NCBI GenBank assembly: GCA_001414345.1
Contig: LLCB01000056.1
Coordinates: 170,870-234,869 of the forward strand
Direction: 5' to 3'
DNA from: Hymenoscyphus infarciens
Taxonomy: Eukaryota > Ascomycota > Leotiomycetes > Helotiales > Helotiaceae
DNA: 64,000 nt
In this document: piece after piece, positions 12,422 through 24,646 of the stretch
How positions within the stretch are numbered: position 1 is the stretch's first letter
Layout: each line of letters starts with the position of its first letter
The notes under the pieces: generated by a model
Told to the model about the DNA's origin: nothing
The model's input: only the letters and a program-made list of their open reading frames with translations
Database searches by the model: none
Position numbers and translations under genes: made by a program

Positions 12422-12681
12422 GCTAAGCCTAATTCGTAAATTGCTTACTACTACTAATAAAAGTTAGTAATCTTAGACTCTTAAATCTTTAAAAAATTAT
12501 AATATTATAGGTTCTATGTCTATTAAGTTCTAGTTAGCTTTATAGATATAAATAATACTATTCTATACTTAAATTAAAAGTAAAAGAATTAATTTAGAAT
12601 ATTATGTTTTTAGACTATTTTAAGCATATAGATTACTAACTTTTATTAGTAGTAGTAAATAATTTACGAATTAGGCTTAGC
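12422..12681. repeat. Fold-back inverted repeat, ~51-bp arms
   Basis: The arm at 12422-12472 (GCTAAGCCTAATTCGTAAAT...) is repeated almost exactly in reverse at 12631-12681, around a ~158-bp loop. It could form a long hairpin and looks like a small fold-back MITE nested in the transposon. The same end motif (CTAAT-rich ... GGCTTAGC) recurs singly at ~8876-8888 and ~15232-15247. Confidence 0.7.
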
Positions 12682-13199
12682 GTTAATTACTTATCTTTAG
12701 AACCTTCTTAGTCTTTAGAGGAGGTTTCTAAGCTAGTTTCTAAATAGTTGCTTAGATTAGAATATTCTTTAATCTAGTCTTACTTACACCTACTCTTATA
12801 AATGCTTATAGAATAGTAAATAAAGTCCTAGCCTTTATAGGAGATAATATATTATATAACTAGTAATTATTTAATATATACTAGAATAGTATATTAAGGC
12901 TTTACAAATAATACTAAAAGTAAGAAGTAAGATATAGAAGGTTATATAGTTTAAGTAGGACAGTTCTCTAATTTTCTTACTTTTATTCTATTACTTTTAC
13001 TTATACTTTTAGAAGCTCTACGTCTACTACTCTATAATACTAAAAATATACTAGAATACCTTAATATTAGTCTTCTAAATACTTAGAAGTCTAGGCTTCT
13101 TATTCTAAGAGTTTAAAGCTTAAAGTATACTCTTATTACTTTCTAGTAAACCTAGTAAGTACTCTAGAAAATCACGTATCTATGCTTCTTTAGAGGCTT

Positions 13200-14950
13200 T
13201 CTAATAATAAGATTAAGAACTATCTATAAAAAGTAAAAGACTACTCTATAAAAGCTATAGTATAAAGCTCTAATAGCTAGAAGAAGAAATAATAGTTAAT
13301 TATAGAGTTTAGAAGGAAGTAAGAGGCTACTATAGAACGTTCTACTACTAACTACTCTACTCTTATTATTAAGTAAAAGAAAGATGAATTAGCTATAGCT
13401 AGAAAGCGAGCTATTTAGGAGGAAAAGGCTAAAGCTAGATAATTCTTCTTTATAAAAGCTTTTAGTAAGACTAAAACAATTAAAGCGAAAGTATATAAGA
13501 AGGGATTTATTCTTAATAAGAAAAAGGCTAAAAGTAAGTAGTACTCTTAAATTTAGTATATACTACTAATTAGTATAGGCTCTCTAGCTCCTTCTCCTCT
13601 AACCTATAAAGTGTTAAAGTCTATCTTTATTACTAAAATCTATATTTAAGTAGCTCTATATATCTATATATATATAACAAGTACTAAGGACTTCTCTACT
13701 ACTAAGAGTATTCTTACAATTATATATACTTCTATAGTATAATATAGTAAGATAGTTAGAGTATAAATTAATAACAACTTTCTGTTTTAGATACCTTACT
13801 TACCTACTAGTAACTCTAAAGATCTATTCAACTTTAAATCAGTACTCTAGAATATATAGGCTAAAAGGTTTATTATTAAGCTTTTAGAGGATATCTACTA
13901 TATAATCTCTACTCCTAGTAGGTAGGATCCTGTTAATATACTACTTCTTACTAATATAGTAGAAGACGTCTTTCTAGCTATAAACGTTACTATTAGAAAG
14001 AGAAAAGCTAAGTAATTAAGTACTATAGATTATAAGAAGGTAGATAACGTACGAGCTCTTATATAATACTTTAATTTACTAAAAGGTTCTACTAATAAAA
14101 AGTACTATAAAGTATATATAGTATTTAATAGCTATACTAATAATAAGCTCTAATCTTCTAAAAAGAGGTAATCTATTATACTCTTGTAAGATACCTAAGA
14201 GCTACTAATTCTGCTTCTTTAACTCTTAGCGCTTATTAAGGTACCTAATAACGAGCCTATTATACTTAAAGATAACGCTTAGGATAAAGAGGGAGATACT
14301 AAGTCTATACTATTACTAAGGGATAGTACTAGTACTAGAGTAAGCGTAATATTAGTAGACGATTTAGAATTAGACAATCTTCTAGAGATATCTATAATTA
14401 TTATCGCTTACTTAAGAGACTACTTTATAATTATTACTACTTATTTAGAAGAGGAAGATAATAGAGATAATAATTCTAAAAAGGGTTCTAAAAGTAATAT
14501 AGAAAGTAAGAATATAGATATAGATATAGATATAGAGAAGAATACTAATAGTAAAGGAGTATTAACCCTAGGCTTATACTCGCTATTATCTCTTATAAAG
14601 GATAAGAAGAAGAAGAGCTTAATAGTACCTACTAAGTTAAATATACTAGAGAGAGTAGATAAGATAGTATAATAATAGATAGATATAGATAAGTAAATTA
14701 TAAAGGATCTTAATACTTAATTATATATAGATATTAATACTACTATTACTAAAAGTAGGCTTAAATTAATTAATAAGAAAGAGTAATTAAAACTTAATTA
14801 AGAGCTTAATAAGAGAGTCTCTAATTCGCTCTTACCTACTCCTCTTATACCTATAAATACGCTAGTAAGTAAAATAATATCTACTACTATAATCGCTTCT
14901 ATAAATAGCCTTAATTTAAAGAGAAAGAAAGGAGATACTCTCTTTTAAAT
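13200..14950 (+). pseudogene. Second relic gene of the transposon, function unknown
   Basis: A single plus-strand frame (anchored at 13386 and 14643, both multiples of 3) stays mostly open for about 1.7 kb, interrupted by RIP-type stops. It reads as a charged protein with a Lys/Arg/Ala-rich helical stretch near 13386-13540 (ELAIARKRA, EEKAKAR), an acidic Asp/Asn-rich stretch near 14400-14560 (EEEDNRDNN, NIDIDIDIEKN) and a Lys-rich segment near 14605-14640 (KDKKKKSL). I do not recognise a family. Boundaries are approximate. Confidence 0.5.
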
Positions 14951-15639
14951 AACCCTTACTAATTAACCCTCTTATACTACTAAAAAGGTTAGGATTATAT
15001 ATAATAAGTATAATAAGAAGAGAGATAAGAAGTAAGAGTATATAATAGTAAATACTTTAAGTGTAAATACTAGGAGAATTATCTATAATATCTTAATTTT
15101 ATTACTACTTTTTAGTTACTTTTTACTATCTTTACTCTCCTTTTACTCTTTTTACTAAAGTGCTTAAATAATTATAATTTAAGATTATTTAAGTACTTTA
15201 AGTACTACTTTACTAATTATATATTAATTACTTAATTAGGCTTAGCGTCTCTTGCTCTTAGGTTAAATTATATCTGTACTTATAGTATTAAAAGTTTTAA
15301 TTATTTCTTTTCCTCTCTTATTTATTAGATACTTATATAATGTTATTGTTTATATTAAGTATATATATTACTTTTAATAATTTATAATATTTTAGATAAT
15401 AGATTTAAAGTTATATTATACTTATATTTAGTATAGTACTAGGTAGTATATATTAATAGAGAGTAAGTAGTAAGTAATTATAATACGTATATATTTAATA
15501 GATATATATATACTATATTACCTTCTACTTTCTACCCTTGCTTATACTTGAATTTTACGATTTAAGCCTTATGATTTAAGTATTACGAATTATAAATACT
15601 CTTACTTTAAGCTTTGAGATTACTGATTTAAGTATTTCG

Positions 15640-15828
15640 ATTTACGTCTAAATAGCCTCTAAAAAATCTACGTTTATCGATTTACGATTTGCGATTTGCG
15701 ATTTAGCTCTAAAGGGCTATATACTTAGAAATCTAAGCTTTATGATTTGCGATTTGCGATTTACGATTTACGATTTACGATTTAGTCGATTCCGACTTTT
15801 AGTACGTACGGGATGCCGTACCAGCTGG
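15640..15828 (-). repeat. Right terminal inverted repeat with AAATCGT arrays
   Basis: In reverse orientation this repeats the left end in order: CCAGCT, GTACGTACTAAAAGTC, a block of six AAATCGT/C units, the spacer TAGATTTCTAAGTATATAGC, a block of four units, and the TAGATTTTTTAGAGGC spacer. Beyond that the third block has decayed (15549-15640 keeps scattered TACGATTTAAG words). Confidence 0.8.
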
Positions 15829-17021
15829 TACGTCACGAGATGAAAACAGTAAATCACTTCATCTAAAAAACGTAATGATTCTACGAATTTGAGAAATAAA
15901 CCACTTTTTAACATTCATAAGATACAAGCATGCAACTCCATAAGATGAAATTACATTGATAAGATAAACCGCGATATTACTCTAAGATACCCTAAGTAGA
16001 TCCCTGTCTAACAGAAGTGATTAGTGCTAAGTCGCTTCCTCTAATAAATAAATAAACGCAATCATTCCCGGAATTTGAAAAAAAAATTAATATTTGAAAC
16101 TTCTATTTTGAAAAAACCACTCTTCGCGAGTATAAGATAAGAGCATATAACTTTATAAGATGAAAGTACATTAACAAGACGAACTCAACAGTCTATGAAC
16201 TAGCTTCCTATCCAACAAAAAGAATCCGCACTTACCTCCCCATTCCAAAGCGACTCCATCCAAAAAAAAACGTAATTATTCTAAGAATTTAAGATAACAA
16301 AATAAATTGAGAGGGTGAGAGTACAAAGGACAAAAATCCCATTAATAAGACAGAGAGCAAAATCGCGGTTATTACTCGTAGGCCTTCTTATACTTTTGCG
16401 TTAAAAGTGATCTCCTAGATTGCCATTTAGTTGCCTTGATTCAAATACATAACTTTCCACTTCTCTTTCATTCGAAAACAAGAAAGGTAAGCTTGTCCTT
16501 CGAGACATTATAAACTTTTGGCCCTCTGAGCCTATGAGCATCTCATTTGATTATCATCTATCTAGACCTCACTCCTCTGTCTCAAGTTCTGAAAGTTTCC
16601 GTCGTCTTCCCCTCCACGCTGAACGAGATGTGTAATAGTTTTCCAGTTTTCCCAAGCCATGTCTGCACTCTAATTCATCAGCTCGGAATCGTCAGATTAT
16701 GCGGCAAGAGTACTGAAATCAGAAGCGCGACGAGTACTCGACTTCACCAACACACTCCCGAGAGCGGACTTTGAAAAAAAAAATCATGTATAGACTCGAC
16801 GCGTTATCTACCCCCACCATTTCAGCAACCCATAAATACAATGCTGGAAAGCCACCCCCTCCACTCAAAATGGTAAAGAAACGTAAACAACGCCCTCGTT
16901 ACCTAAATTTCAGCCAAGCAAAATGCTCGCTCGCTTTGTATGCAATCAATCAATCAATCAATCGCCCATCCAAATTCATACAATCTCTCTCTCTCTCTCT
17001 CTTCCCTAGCCCCAAGTACCC
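15829..17021. other. Intergenic with three diverged ~200-bp repeat units
   Basis: Units begin at 15851 (AAATCACTTCATCT), 16029 (AAGTCGCTTCCTCT) and 16247 (AAAGCGACTCCATC). The first two share, in the same order, an AAACG(T/C)AAT(G/C)ATTC word, CCACT, ATAAGATA, ATAAGATGAAA and GACGAAC/GATAAACC; the third shares mainly the first half. From 16547 on there is short open frame without coding character and simple sequence (CAAT at 16947, CT at 16985). No gene seen. Confidence 0.5.
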
Positions 17022-19436
17022 TCAAGACTTGCCCTCCCCCAACTTGCCCTCCCCCAACTTGCCCTTCTCCTTCAATTTCCCCTCCCCACTTCCCCCACTT
17101 CCCCCAGATCTAAAACTCGGTTCGCGAGTCAACCCCCTCAAGCTGCTCGCCCTACTCCTCGCTCCCTTCCCCGTCTCCATCCTAACATCCCTCAACACCT
17201 CCTCCCCCACCGCCCCCAGTCTACCCACTCTAACAGCAAGCGCCGTATTCTCTCTTTGCAGGTCGCCAACCTGCCCCCTTAAAATTTCCCTCTCGCGCTT
17301 CAAAACACCAACCTCCCCCCTCATCTCCTCCAACTCCCTCGCAACCCTCGTCTTCTCGTCCCTCTCAACCCCTTTCTTCCTCCGTTCCTCAACCTTCCGC
17401 TCCTCCTTCGCCTTCTTCCGTTCCAACTTCTCAACTTCCTTCTTGTACTTCTCCTCTTGCTTCTTCACCTCGCGTTCGTGTTTCTCCTCTGCTTTACGGA
17501 TAGCTTCTTCTTCCTTGACAGAATCATCCGATTTCCTCGATTTCTCCCGGGTACGTGCTTTTTCCAGCTTCTCATCCAGTTTACGTTTTTTCTCGGCCAG
17601 CTTGGCGAGTTCTTTGTCTTTTATGGCGCTGGCTTTTGTATCTGGGTCGAGGTCTGATTGTGTCGTTTGAAGGGACGAGGTATCGGGGTCGGCTGGGTCT
17701 TTTTCTCCCGTTTCGGCACGTTCGAGTGCGGATGCGAAACTACCAACTGAGGAGACACTACTTAGTGTGGAGGTTGAATCTCTTCTTAGTGAGGCTGCGG
17801 CTGTTGTTCTGTCCGGCTCGCTTTCGGAGGGTTCTTGTGAAGGTTGGTGGATGTAAGAGGGGAGACGGTCGGTTACTGCTTGGGGAGCGTGGGCGACGAT
17901 GAATCCCCCTGCTAGACCGGCTGCACCAGTTATCATAGAGTAAAGACCGCTGCTGTATGCATTGCTGTCATATGCAGTCTGGGCATCATTCTCTACATAT
18001 GGGCCATTTTGAACAGCTGCGGGTTGAGAGGGTGGTGTGGGAACGTGTTCGGATTTTGGAGTGGTAATCTCCTCAATACCAGCAAGATGACCATTCGTTT
18101 GCCAATTATGCAAATCTCGTTCGTGATCATGCGGGCGATGCTTATGCTCTTTCTTCTCTGCGTTCTCATCCCATATTTCTTCACCATCGCTCTCCAAGTC
18201 GTCAATGTCTTTGGCGCATGCCCAGTCAAGAAATTTACTGGCATCTGAGACAATACCTCCTGGTGTTCCTCTTTCAATCATGAATCGGGGTACGCTTCCT
18301 CCGGGATCACTTCTTGTAATCATAATCCATTCAATCGGGTTACTCTCAATATCTTCGTCATCGGGGTATATGTCCATACGTTCTCCCTTTGCAGTGGCGC
18401 CTCGAGATTTATCAAACGAGATAGTATGTCCACGAGCTCGACCAGAATCGCTTCGTGCAAGATTTGTATCCGAAGACGCAGCCGCTTCTTGAACTCCTAT
18501 ACCATTTTCACCACCCTGCTGATTTTGTGTCGCATTTCGTAAAACGGCTTCTCTACCCAACAAAGAAGAAGATCGTTTCCTCGCATTTGCAATTCCAGAA
18601 TTCGCCAGATTGGTAGTAGATGACGACTTCTTCTTCTTGATTGGTATCTCCCGAATAAATTCCACCGATTCATATTGTCCCCGTATATATCCATCTCTCG
18701 CAGGCGTATCCGGATGCAAACACGGCCTAGAAATAACCATAAAATGCCTCGGACAATCCCCAGACTCGTCCTTTTGTAAAGCTTGGTCGGAGGTGAGGAA
18801 CATAGTAACGAAATCTCTCGGTGTCGTAGGTCCAGGGAATTGGGCAGAAAGAAGATATACTGTATTGAATTAGCATCCCACCAATCTTCAAGATCTCTTG
18901 CACAACTAACCTTCCACCTTTCCAACCCCCTCAACATTCTCAAACTCCACCCTTCTCTCGCCCCCAATACCTCTAATATTTCCCTCGCCCGGTCCACCCT
19001 GAACCTTCATCGTCTCAGGGAATTCTCTCTCCAACGCCCTCTTCCACTTCGAAAAGCCCAATCCCTCATGAACACTCCTCCTCGCAAACCACGCACCCTT
19101 CCCATCTTTCCCCCCGCATTTGTAAACACTCATGCCCAGCGGATTCACGCTCGCTCCCACCTTTACCGGTTTCCATTCTTTGTGCAACGCCTCGACATTC
19201 GAAGCCGGCGGGGCAGAACGAGCCTGCGAGAGGACAATTTCGGAAGCCGAGGAAGCAGTCGAGGATGCGCGAGAGCGGAGAGGGTATGAATCGGTGGGCG
19301 CAGGAATAGGAACCGAGTCGACGATTAATTGGCCGGCGGAGAAGGCTTTCTGGAGGAAGGGCTTGAGGTTATCGGTTGGTGCTTCGGCGTACTCGAGAGG
19401 ACCCAAGGTCTTAAGGGCATCGTGGAGGGCTGCCAT
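17022..19436 (-). CDS. DUF3074 (START-like) domain protein
   Basis: Two exons, 19436-18911 and 18859-17022, around a 51-bp intron (donor GTTAGT, branch TGCTAAT); the join reads GKVEVYLLSAQFPGPTTPRD in frame and gives 787 aa. Residues ~90-370 carry the DUF3074 core: FARRSVHEGLGF, KVQGGPGEGNIRGIGGERRV, PRHFMVISRPCLHPD, RDGYIRGQYESVEFIREIP, WIMITRSDPGGSVPRFM. Fungal DUF3074 is placed in the START/Bet v1-like lipid-binding superfamily; ligand and partners are unknown. Residues ~590-700 form a long charged coiled coil (KAEEKHEREVKKQEEKY). The tail is GEGK-rich low complexity. The DUF3074 core is standard; the coiled-coil extension would suit oligomerisation or tethering. It lies ~840 bp downstream of SIP3/LAM on the same strand. 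Confidence 0.9.
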
Positions 19437-20277
19437 GGTGTTGTTCGGATCGAAGAATCAAGAGCTAATCTGAGGACATTCGAGGAGAAAGAGGATCGTA
19501 AATTAAATACTGAGACTCGGATACTCTTCCGGAAAAGCCGTATCTCCTGGTTACAAGTGCGAGTAGCTACGGAGCCTTGTTGGAGAAGTTGCTAGAAAGC
19601 TGAAGCTGAGTGTGCATTGATTGTTGTGGGTGGCAGTTTGGTGAATGACGAAAGACGGCGGACAATTCCAAAGTACAACCGTGATTGTCTTCCAAAGCTA
19701 CATCATCGTTATGTTGTGTTGCGTAGCATCTCGCTTTCCGGGACAAACAGAAACTGACAAACAGGCTCGTGTACAATACCTTACCTCCACCTCCGTAGGT
19801 ACGACTTCATGCCACGCCCCGGCCTTCGGTGCGATGGACAAATGCGGGGAGCCACCCGGCGAAATGACGTTGTCTCTGTCCGACCCCGACCCGGAGGATT
19901 GCGCCACAAGCGAGTATTTGTACGGCGAGCACGGGAGGGATTCGGAAGCGAGTTCTCAAGAAAGTACTCGAGTAAAGCAGATAAAAGAGTCTCTTGGGAA
20001 GAAGCCGATACAAGAGAAAGCTTGAGTACTTTAGTGCTGCGCTAGAAAGCTTACCCTCCCTTCCGGAGCTAAACTTCCGGCTCAAGAAGGTTGCCCAAAC
20101 AAAAGTGTTTGTCAAGGTGACCGGGACGAGAAGTCCCATGCCAACTCAATCGATGTTATCTATGACTAGGAATAAAGTACAGCATACACTGGTTCTGTAC
20201 AAACCAAGAAAATATAACTCCCTGACGCCTTGCTCAATCAATATCCTACGCGGTTTTGTACATCTTATACAAAGAGC
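19437..20277. other. Intergenic between two minus-strand genes
   Basis: Holds the promoter of the DUF3074 gene and the 3' end of the SIP3/LAM gene. Overlapping open frames on both strands (for example 19645-20025 plus, 19698-19907 minus) show no recognisable motif and disagree with each other. No gene called. Confidence 0.5.
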
Positions 20278-23200
20278 TCAACCGAATGCCAAATTTCTCC
20301 TCCCCTTCAACATCATTTCTTGCTCGACTTTGCAGCTTCCACAATACTCATGGTGCCATTGCCGCATCTCTTCTAACCTCCCATTTCTCTCTTTATCCTT
20401 TGCCGAAAGGACTTGCTGAGAGTTACCACCCTTCAGTTTCTTGCTGGTCGCAGTACTCGTGCCGTTTGCTCGCAGAATCGTCTGGACCTGTTTACACCTC
20501 GTGTTTTCATCAAGAAGCCAATTCTCCCATTCGGCATTCATCATCTCTCTCTCGATGCTGTTTACCACCCGCATCGCCACGACCAAATCATACCTATACG
20601 ATCCAAGATGTTGTCGAGTTCGGTGCAGGCGGCGAGCAGTGGCCTGGGTTGAAGTGTCGGAGAAAAGGACTCCCGCAGTCTGATGTGAGGCATCTAGATC
20701 AGTGAGGTTCGCAATCTCCCTAAAATGATCGAAGCTATTAACCGTTAGCACGAATGGCATAGAATAGTCGAACATTTCCACTCACCATTGTCTCCCAGGT
20801 TGCTCCAACAGATTTGTTGGCGGCGTTGTCAAGGCTTCATCGAGGTCCTTCAAATATATAGCTTTGCTCATCATGATGTTTGGTCCAACTCCAATTCTGG
20901 TCATGAACTTTGCGGCATTTCGTTCTGCCCACCAGTCAGACGTATCTCTCGATGTGAAGAACGCATTTGTCATAACACTCAATAGAAGTGCTATGAGAAT
21001 GATACTGTTAGCTGATGCCACTTTCCATACGGAGCGTATGACAGCAAAAGTCCACATCATTATCGACGAAATCGCGCTTTCTCCAAAAGATCCAAGGGTC
21101 TCAAATAGCATGTTGGTTAGAGTTCGCTGCTTGATCTGCGGTCTCTTCGAGTTCCCCGATTCGGTAGCCGAGAACAATGACACAGATGTCTGCAGTCCAA
21201 TGTACCCAAATATATGAATCGCCTTTTTCGTTCGGCTTTGCGGTCCCAGTTTTCGGACTTGCTCACTCACCATATCGGCCAAATCGAGAGCATCAAGAGC
21301 AGAGTCATCAAGAGCTTGCCTTTCAACCAAGCCCCTTGAAAAGGTGGGTGCCTTGGACCAATCGACCTTTGTGTATATCGCCAGTTTACACTTGGATTTC
21401 GCAACGTGTGTAATGACTATTTTCGAAGATAGCATAAAGTCCTTATGATGTGGTAGATGCCATGGTGTCTTCATATCCGAAACGACATAACAAATGTGAT
21501 CATTCATAATATCAATCACTTGATAATCAACCACATTTGCCTGCCTGGCTCGGTGGAAGATATCGAAGTAGTCAATCTGGAATTCAAAGTTGCGGCGCAT
21601 ATGGCCTTTCTCCAGAGGAACCCACGGTCCTTGGGCGATGCGTTGAGCTCGACGTTCATGGTACAGCATTTGAAATACTGCACTTTTGTCGCCAAACATG
21701 ACATGGAAGAGAGCTTTTGGACTGATATCAAAGTCTTTCTCGACGACCTTTCTCTGTATATCCTGTGGCTCGTATACCACTGGCTGGGACGGTAGCTGAA
21801 ATTTGGTGACTTCCTTGTTGGTTCTCCCTAGGTGGAGACCCCTTTCAACGTGAAGTGAGGTTCTTAGATCCCGATCTTTGCGGGCTCTCCCAGACAGCGT
21901 GCCGTCATCAATAGGGGTGTTCACAGAAACATCTTCCCAGCTCTCCATGCTAGGGCTCCTGGTTGGGTCCTCGTTTTCCATTTTGACCAAAGCTGTCATT
22001 GTTTCCTCAAGGCCCAATTGCTCTTCTGACTGGGAAATATCGACGAGATAATTGAGTCTAGACTGCAAAAGTCGAAGTGGTTCCAAGAACGTTTTGATAG
22101 TAATTCGGGTGAATCCCGACTTGGTGGCATGTTCCCGAAGATGAAGAAAGATGAAATCGCATTCCCGCCCAGGCGCAGCAGTGACCTCCAAAATACTATT
22201 CATGCCTACACCAGTGATCAAAACGAGACCGAGATGATGACTGTAGAAGAAAAAGTTCTTCTGGGTGACATAGACTCTTCCCGGAAATTCCTGCTGCTCA
22301 TTGGGATTCCAGGTCGCCCTGAAAACAAGAAGGAGCTTTTCTTCACGGGGTACATTAGGGAAGAGCATCCGGAATTGAGCCTCCTGTGTTTTCAGTTCCA
22401 TTGGATAGTTACTTGGGAATGACTCTGCTTTTGGAGCGGAGGCGGCCATGCGTAACATTGTCTCGGCATCGACACTTAGTGTTTTTCGATGCGACGTTAC
22501 TGGTGTGAGCACGGTAGGTGCTATTGGATCTACAGGTACGTTGATCGAGGATTGAATAATGTTGGACGGTCCTGGGTCGGGTTTGCGATTTTCGTCGCCG
22601 GTGAATTTTGGAGACGGCTCAAGTGGTCGTATGCTTGGGCTAGGTGGTATTGAAGGGTTCGTCGATAATGCCACTTTGACTTCGTTCTTCTCAAGTCTGT
22701 TGACATAGCTCCAGTTGGCGCTACCCCAAACATTCGCCATCATCCCGCTAGGCATACCTCCTGTAGCATCACTCCGACCGATACCAACACCACGTTCCCC
22801 GCTGACAATTATTGCAGCTTTGCTCAAGTTGGTGGGTGCAGGTGGATTAGCGAGAGTGCTTGGTGCTAATGTACTTGTGTGAGAGTCCACGTTTTGAGGC
22901 AGTATTAAACTGGGCTTCGCGGGTGTCGCTTGTGTTATCACTGGTGTGTAGACTGGCAGCATGTTGTGACTAGCAGATATGAGGCTTGCAATGCCACCCT
23001 CTGTCCTTGAGCTGTCATTCTGACCACTAGTTGCTTTCCTGAGATCGAGTTTCTGCATGATCCTGGCGGCGTGATCACGACTGCTTTCGCCTTCTTCTCT
23101 GCTAGTAACTGAGCGGCGGGGCCCGCCAACATCAAAACTACTTCGTGTTGCTAGGTTGCCCATCTCAAAACCTGGAACCGGAAGTGTGCCAACTTTCTCA

Positions 23201-24646
23201 ATCTGGCCAAGCGATGATATATCGTCGCTGCCATGAGAATCATGGCCTTGTACAATCTTGACAGCAAATTCCGGGACTGATGGAGGTGTAATAGCAAATG
23301 CGGGGTCTATTCCACCAGGATGAGAGTGGCTGTCGTTAGCACTGACTTGAAGTGCTTTGTTCTTGGCAATTTCAAAAGCTTCCAACCACTCCATGAGCTG
23401 GCCTTGGGTTTCTGCTTGAAGCAAGATCGTTTGATTCTTCGTCTTAACCTCGAAGCAGAACCGGCGCTCTTCTTGCACTGCTGGCTTCACATTGCACAAT
23501 AGGACACCGATCTTCTCACTTTCCTCAACTCCACCTGATTGAACACCTTGGACCAACCACCCAAAGATACCATTTTTGACGTAGAACCACCGTCGGACCC
23601 AGGAAGTCCTAGCTGGTTTACCAGATATTGTTCGTAAAAAGAGCCAGCCTTGTTTTTCCGATCTTTCACCCTCCTTTCGCTGGGTTGGAATGTTGACCGT
23701 AGATGGTCCCTTCGAACCGAGGAAAGCGACCGTCGAGAGGTTATAATCTTCTATTTCTCGGGAAGGCTTTGAAGTTTGGGACGCCGTTTCTGCAATCTCC
23801 CGCCTAGCAATTTGCAACTCCCGTCTGAAGACACCCTCGCCATGTTCCATTTCTTTACTCCATCCCCGAACACGATCCATCTCACCCGTCCATTTGGATA
23901 AATTCAAGCTAGTAACATCTCGGGATCGTTTCATTTCTCGCCATTGGTCTGCCGAGACTCGAACTAACAACTTATCGATTGCATATCGGAGTTGTGGTGC
24001 AAGTATGCAGAAATCCAACGAAGCTTTGAGATATGCTTTCCGAGTCTCATGAACTTGGAAGGCATCCTCTCGCAGGGAAGAGGGCTCCTTCGTTTTCGAC
24101 TGGCCTACATATCTCGCCAAGGTGTTGTCAAAGGTCTTTTGTGAGAGTTCGAGATATCTTCTGGCATCCTTAAAATTCCGAAGTCTGTTGGAAGTCAGTA
24201 TCTAGTTCCAGAAAGACCTGGCCGGGCGTTTTGTCTTACTCCCCTGACATGAAAGCCCGGATAGGTTCCACAACATTGGAGTCCATCTTCTTCATGCCAA
24301 ATATGGCCTGCGACCACCACTCCCTATGCCCTTCCCCAAACCTCTTCATAGCCAGCAAAGTATAATCATGATCCAGCACAGCTTCGGAGACGTTCGCAGG
24401 AGGGACAGAGCGGAGGAGGAAAGTGTTGAAGGTCTCCTCGAGGGCTGCAACATCGTGAACGAGCTTCGAAATCGACTTTGTGTAGGCTTCGAGCCATCTT
24501 TCGATAATCTCGACCTGGTCGGAAAAATGTACAGCGGTTGCACGGAAGGTTGGAGAATCGAGGGCTGCCTCTTTAAGCCCAACTGGAATCAAGCTCAGGG
24601 GCTTGTCAGCTTGCTGCAGACCAGACTGAGTAATAGACTCGGCCAT
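20278..24646 (-). CDS. SIP3: SIP3/LAM-family lipid transfer protein (BAR-PH-GRAM-VASt-TM)
   Basis: Three exons: 24646-24240, 24184-20786 and 20719-20278. The introns of 55 and 66 bp use donors GTAAGA and GTGAGT; joins read MSGELRNFKDARRYLELSQK and EQPGRQWEIANLTDLDASHQ. Product is 1415 aa (yeast Sip3 1229). Order: BAR-like helical region (~1-280), PH domain (~310-410, QGWLFLRT ... SWVRRWFYVKNGIFGWL), disordered Ser/Pro region, GRAM/PH-like domain (~730-850, GRVYVTQKNFFFYSHHLG), VASt START-like domain (~930-1100, DFDISPKALFHVMFGD), one membrane helix (~1205, SIILIALLLSVMTNAFF) and a basic tail. LAM/GRAMD1 proteins sit in the ER at membrane contact sites and move sterols. Sip3 was first found as a Snf1-interacting protein. 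Homology is clear; sterol transfer by this copy is inferred. Confidence 0.93.

Larger units (their letters stand above)
8381..15828. mobile_element. RIP-degenerated TIR DNA transposon, ~7.4 kb
   Basis: Both ends carry matching inverted sequence. The left end runs CCAGCT then GGCGTCCTGTACATACC, AAAAGTC and arrays of AAATCGT/C. The right end, read in reverse, runs CCAGCT, GGCATCCCGTACGTACT, AAAAGTC and the same arrays. Mismatches between arms are mostly C/T or G/A transitions. The interior is strongly AT-rich with CpA and TpG nearly absent and has no intact gene, but two relic reading frames on the plus strand (9960-11720 and ~13200-14950) are readable. The exact target duplication is unclear because the outermost bases are ambiguous (TATGTA versus TACGTC flanks). 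The superfamily is uncertain: the relic transposase resembles fungal integrase-core (DDE) proteins rather than hAT or Tc1. Confidence 0.75.

Noticed and set aside
16771..17670. 299-codon Ser/Pro/Leu-rich plus-strand frame
   Set aside because: It is the exact antisense of the low-complexity coiled-coil tail of the DUF3074 gene; such tails often leave the other strand open.
18783..19289. Plus-strand frame of 168 codons
   Set aside because: Antisense to DUF3074 exon 1 and its intron; it ignores the clear minus-strand splice and has no motif.
19645..20025. Plus-strand frame of 126 codons with a true ATG
   Set aside because: No domain, conflicting frames on the other strand, and a position in the promoter region of the DUF3074 gene; too little to call.
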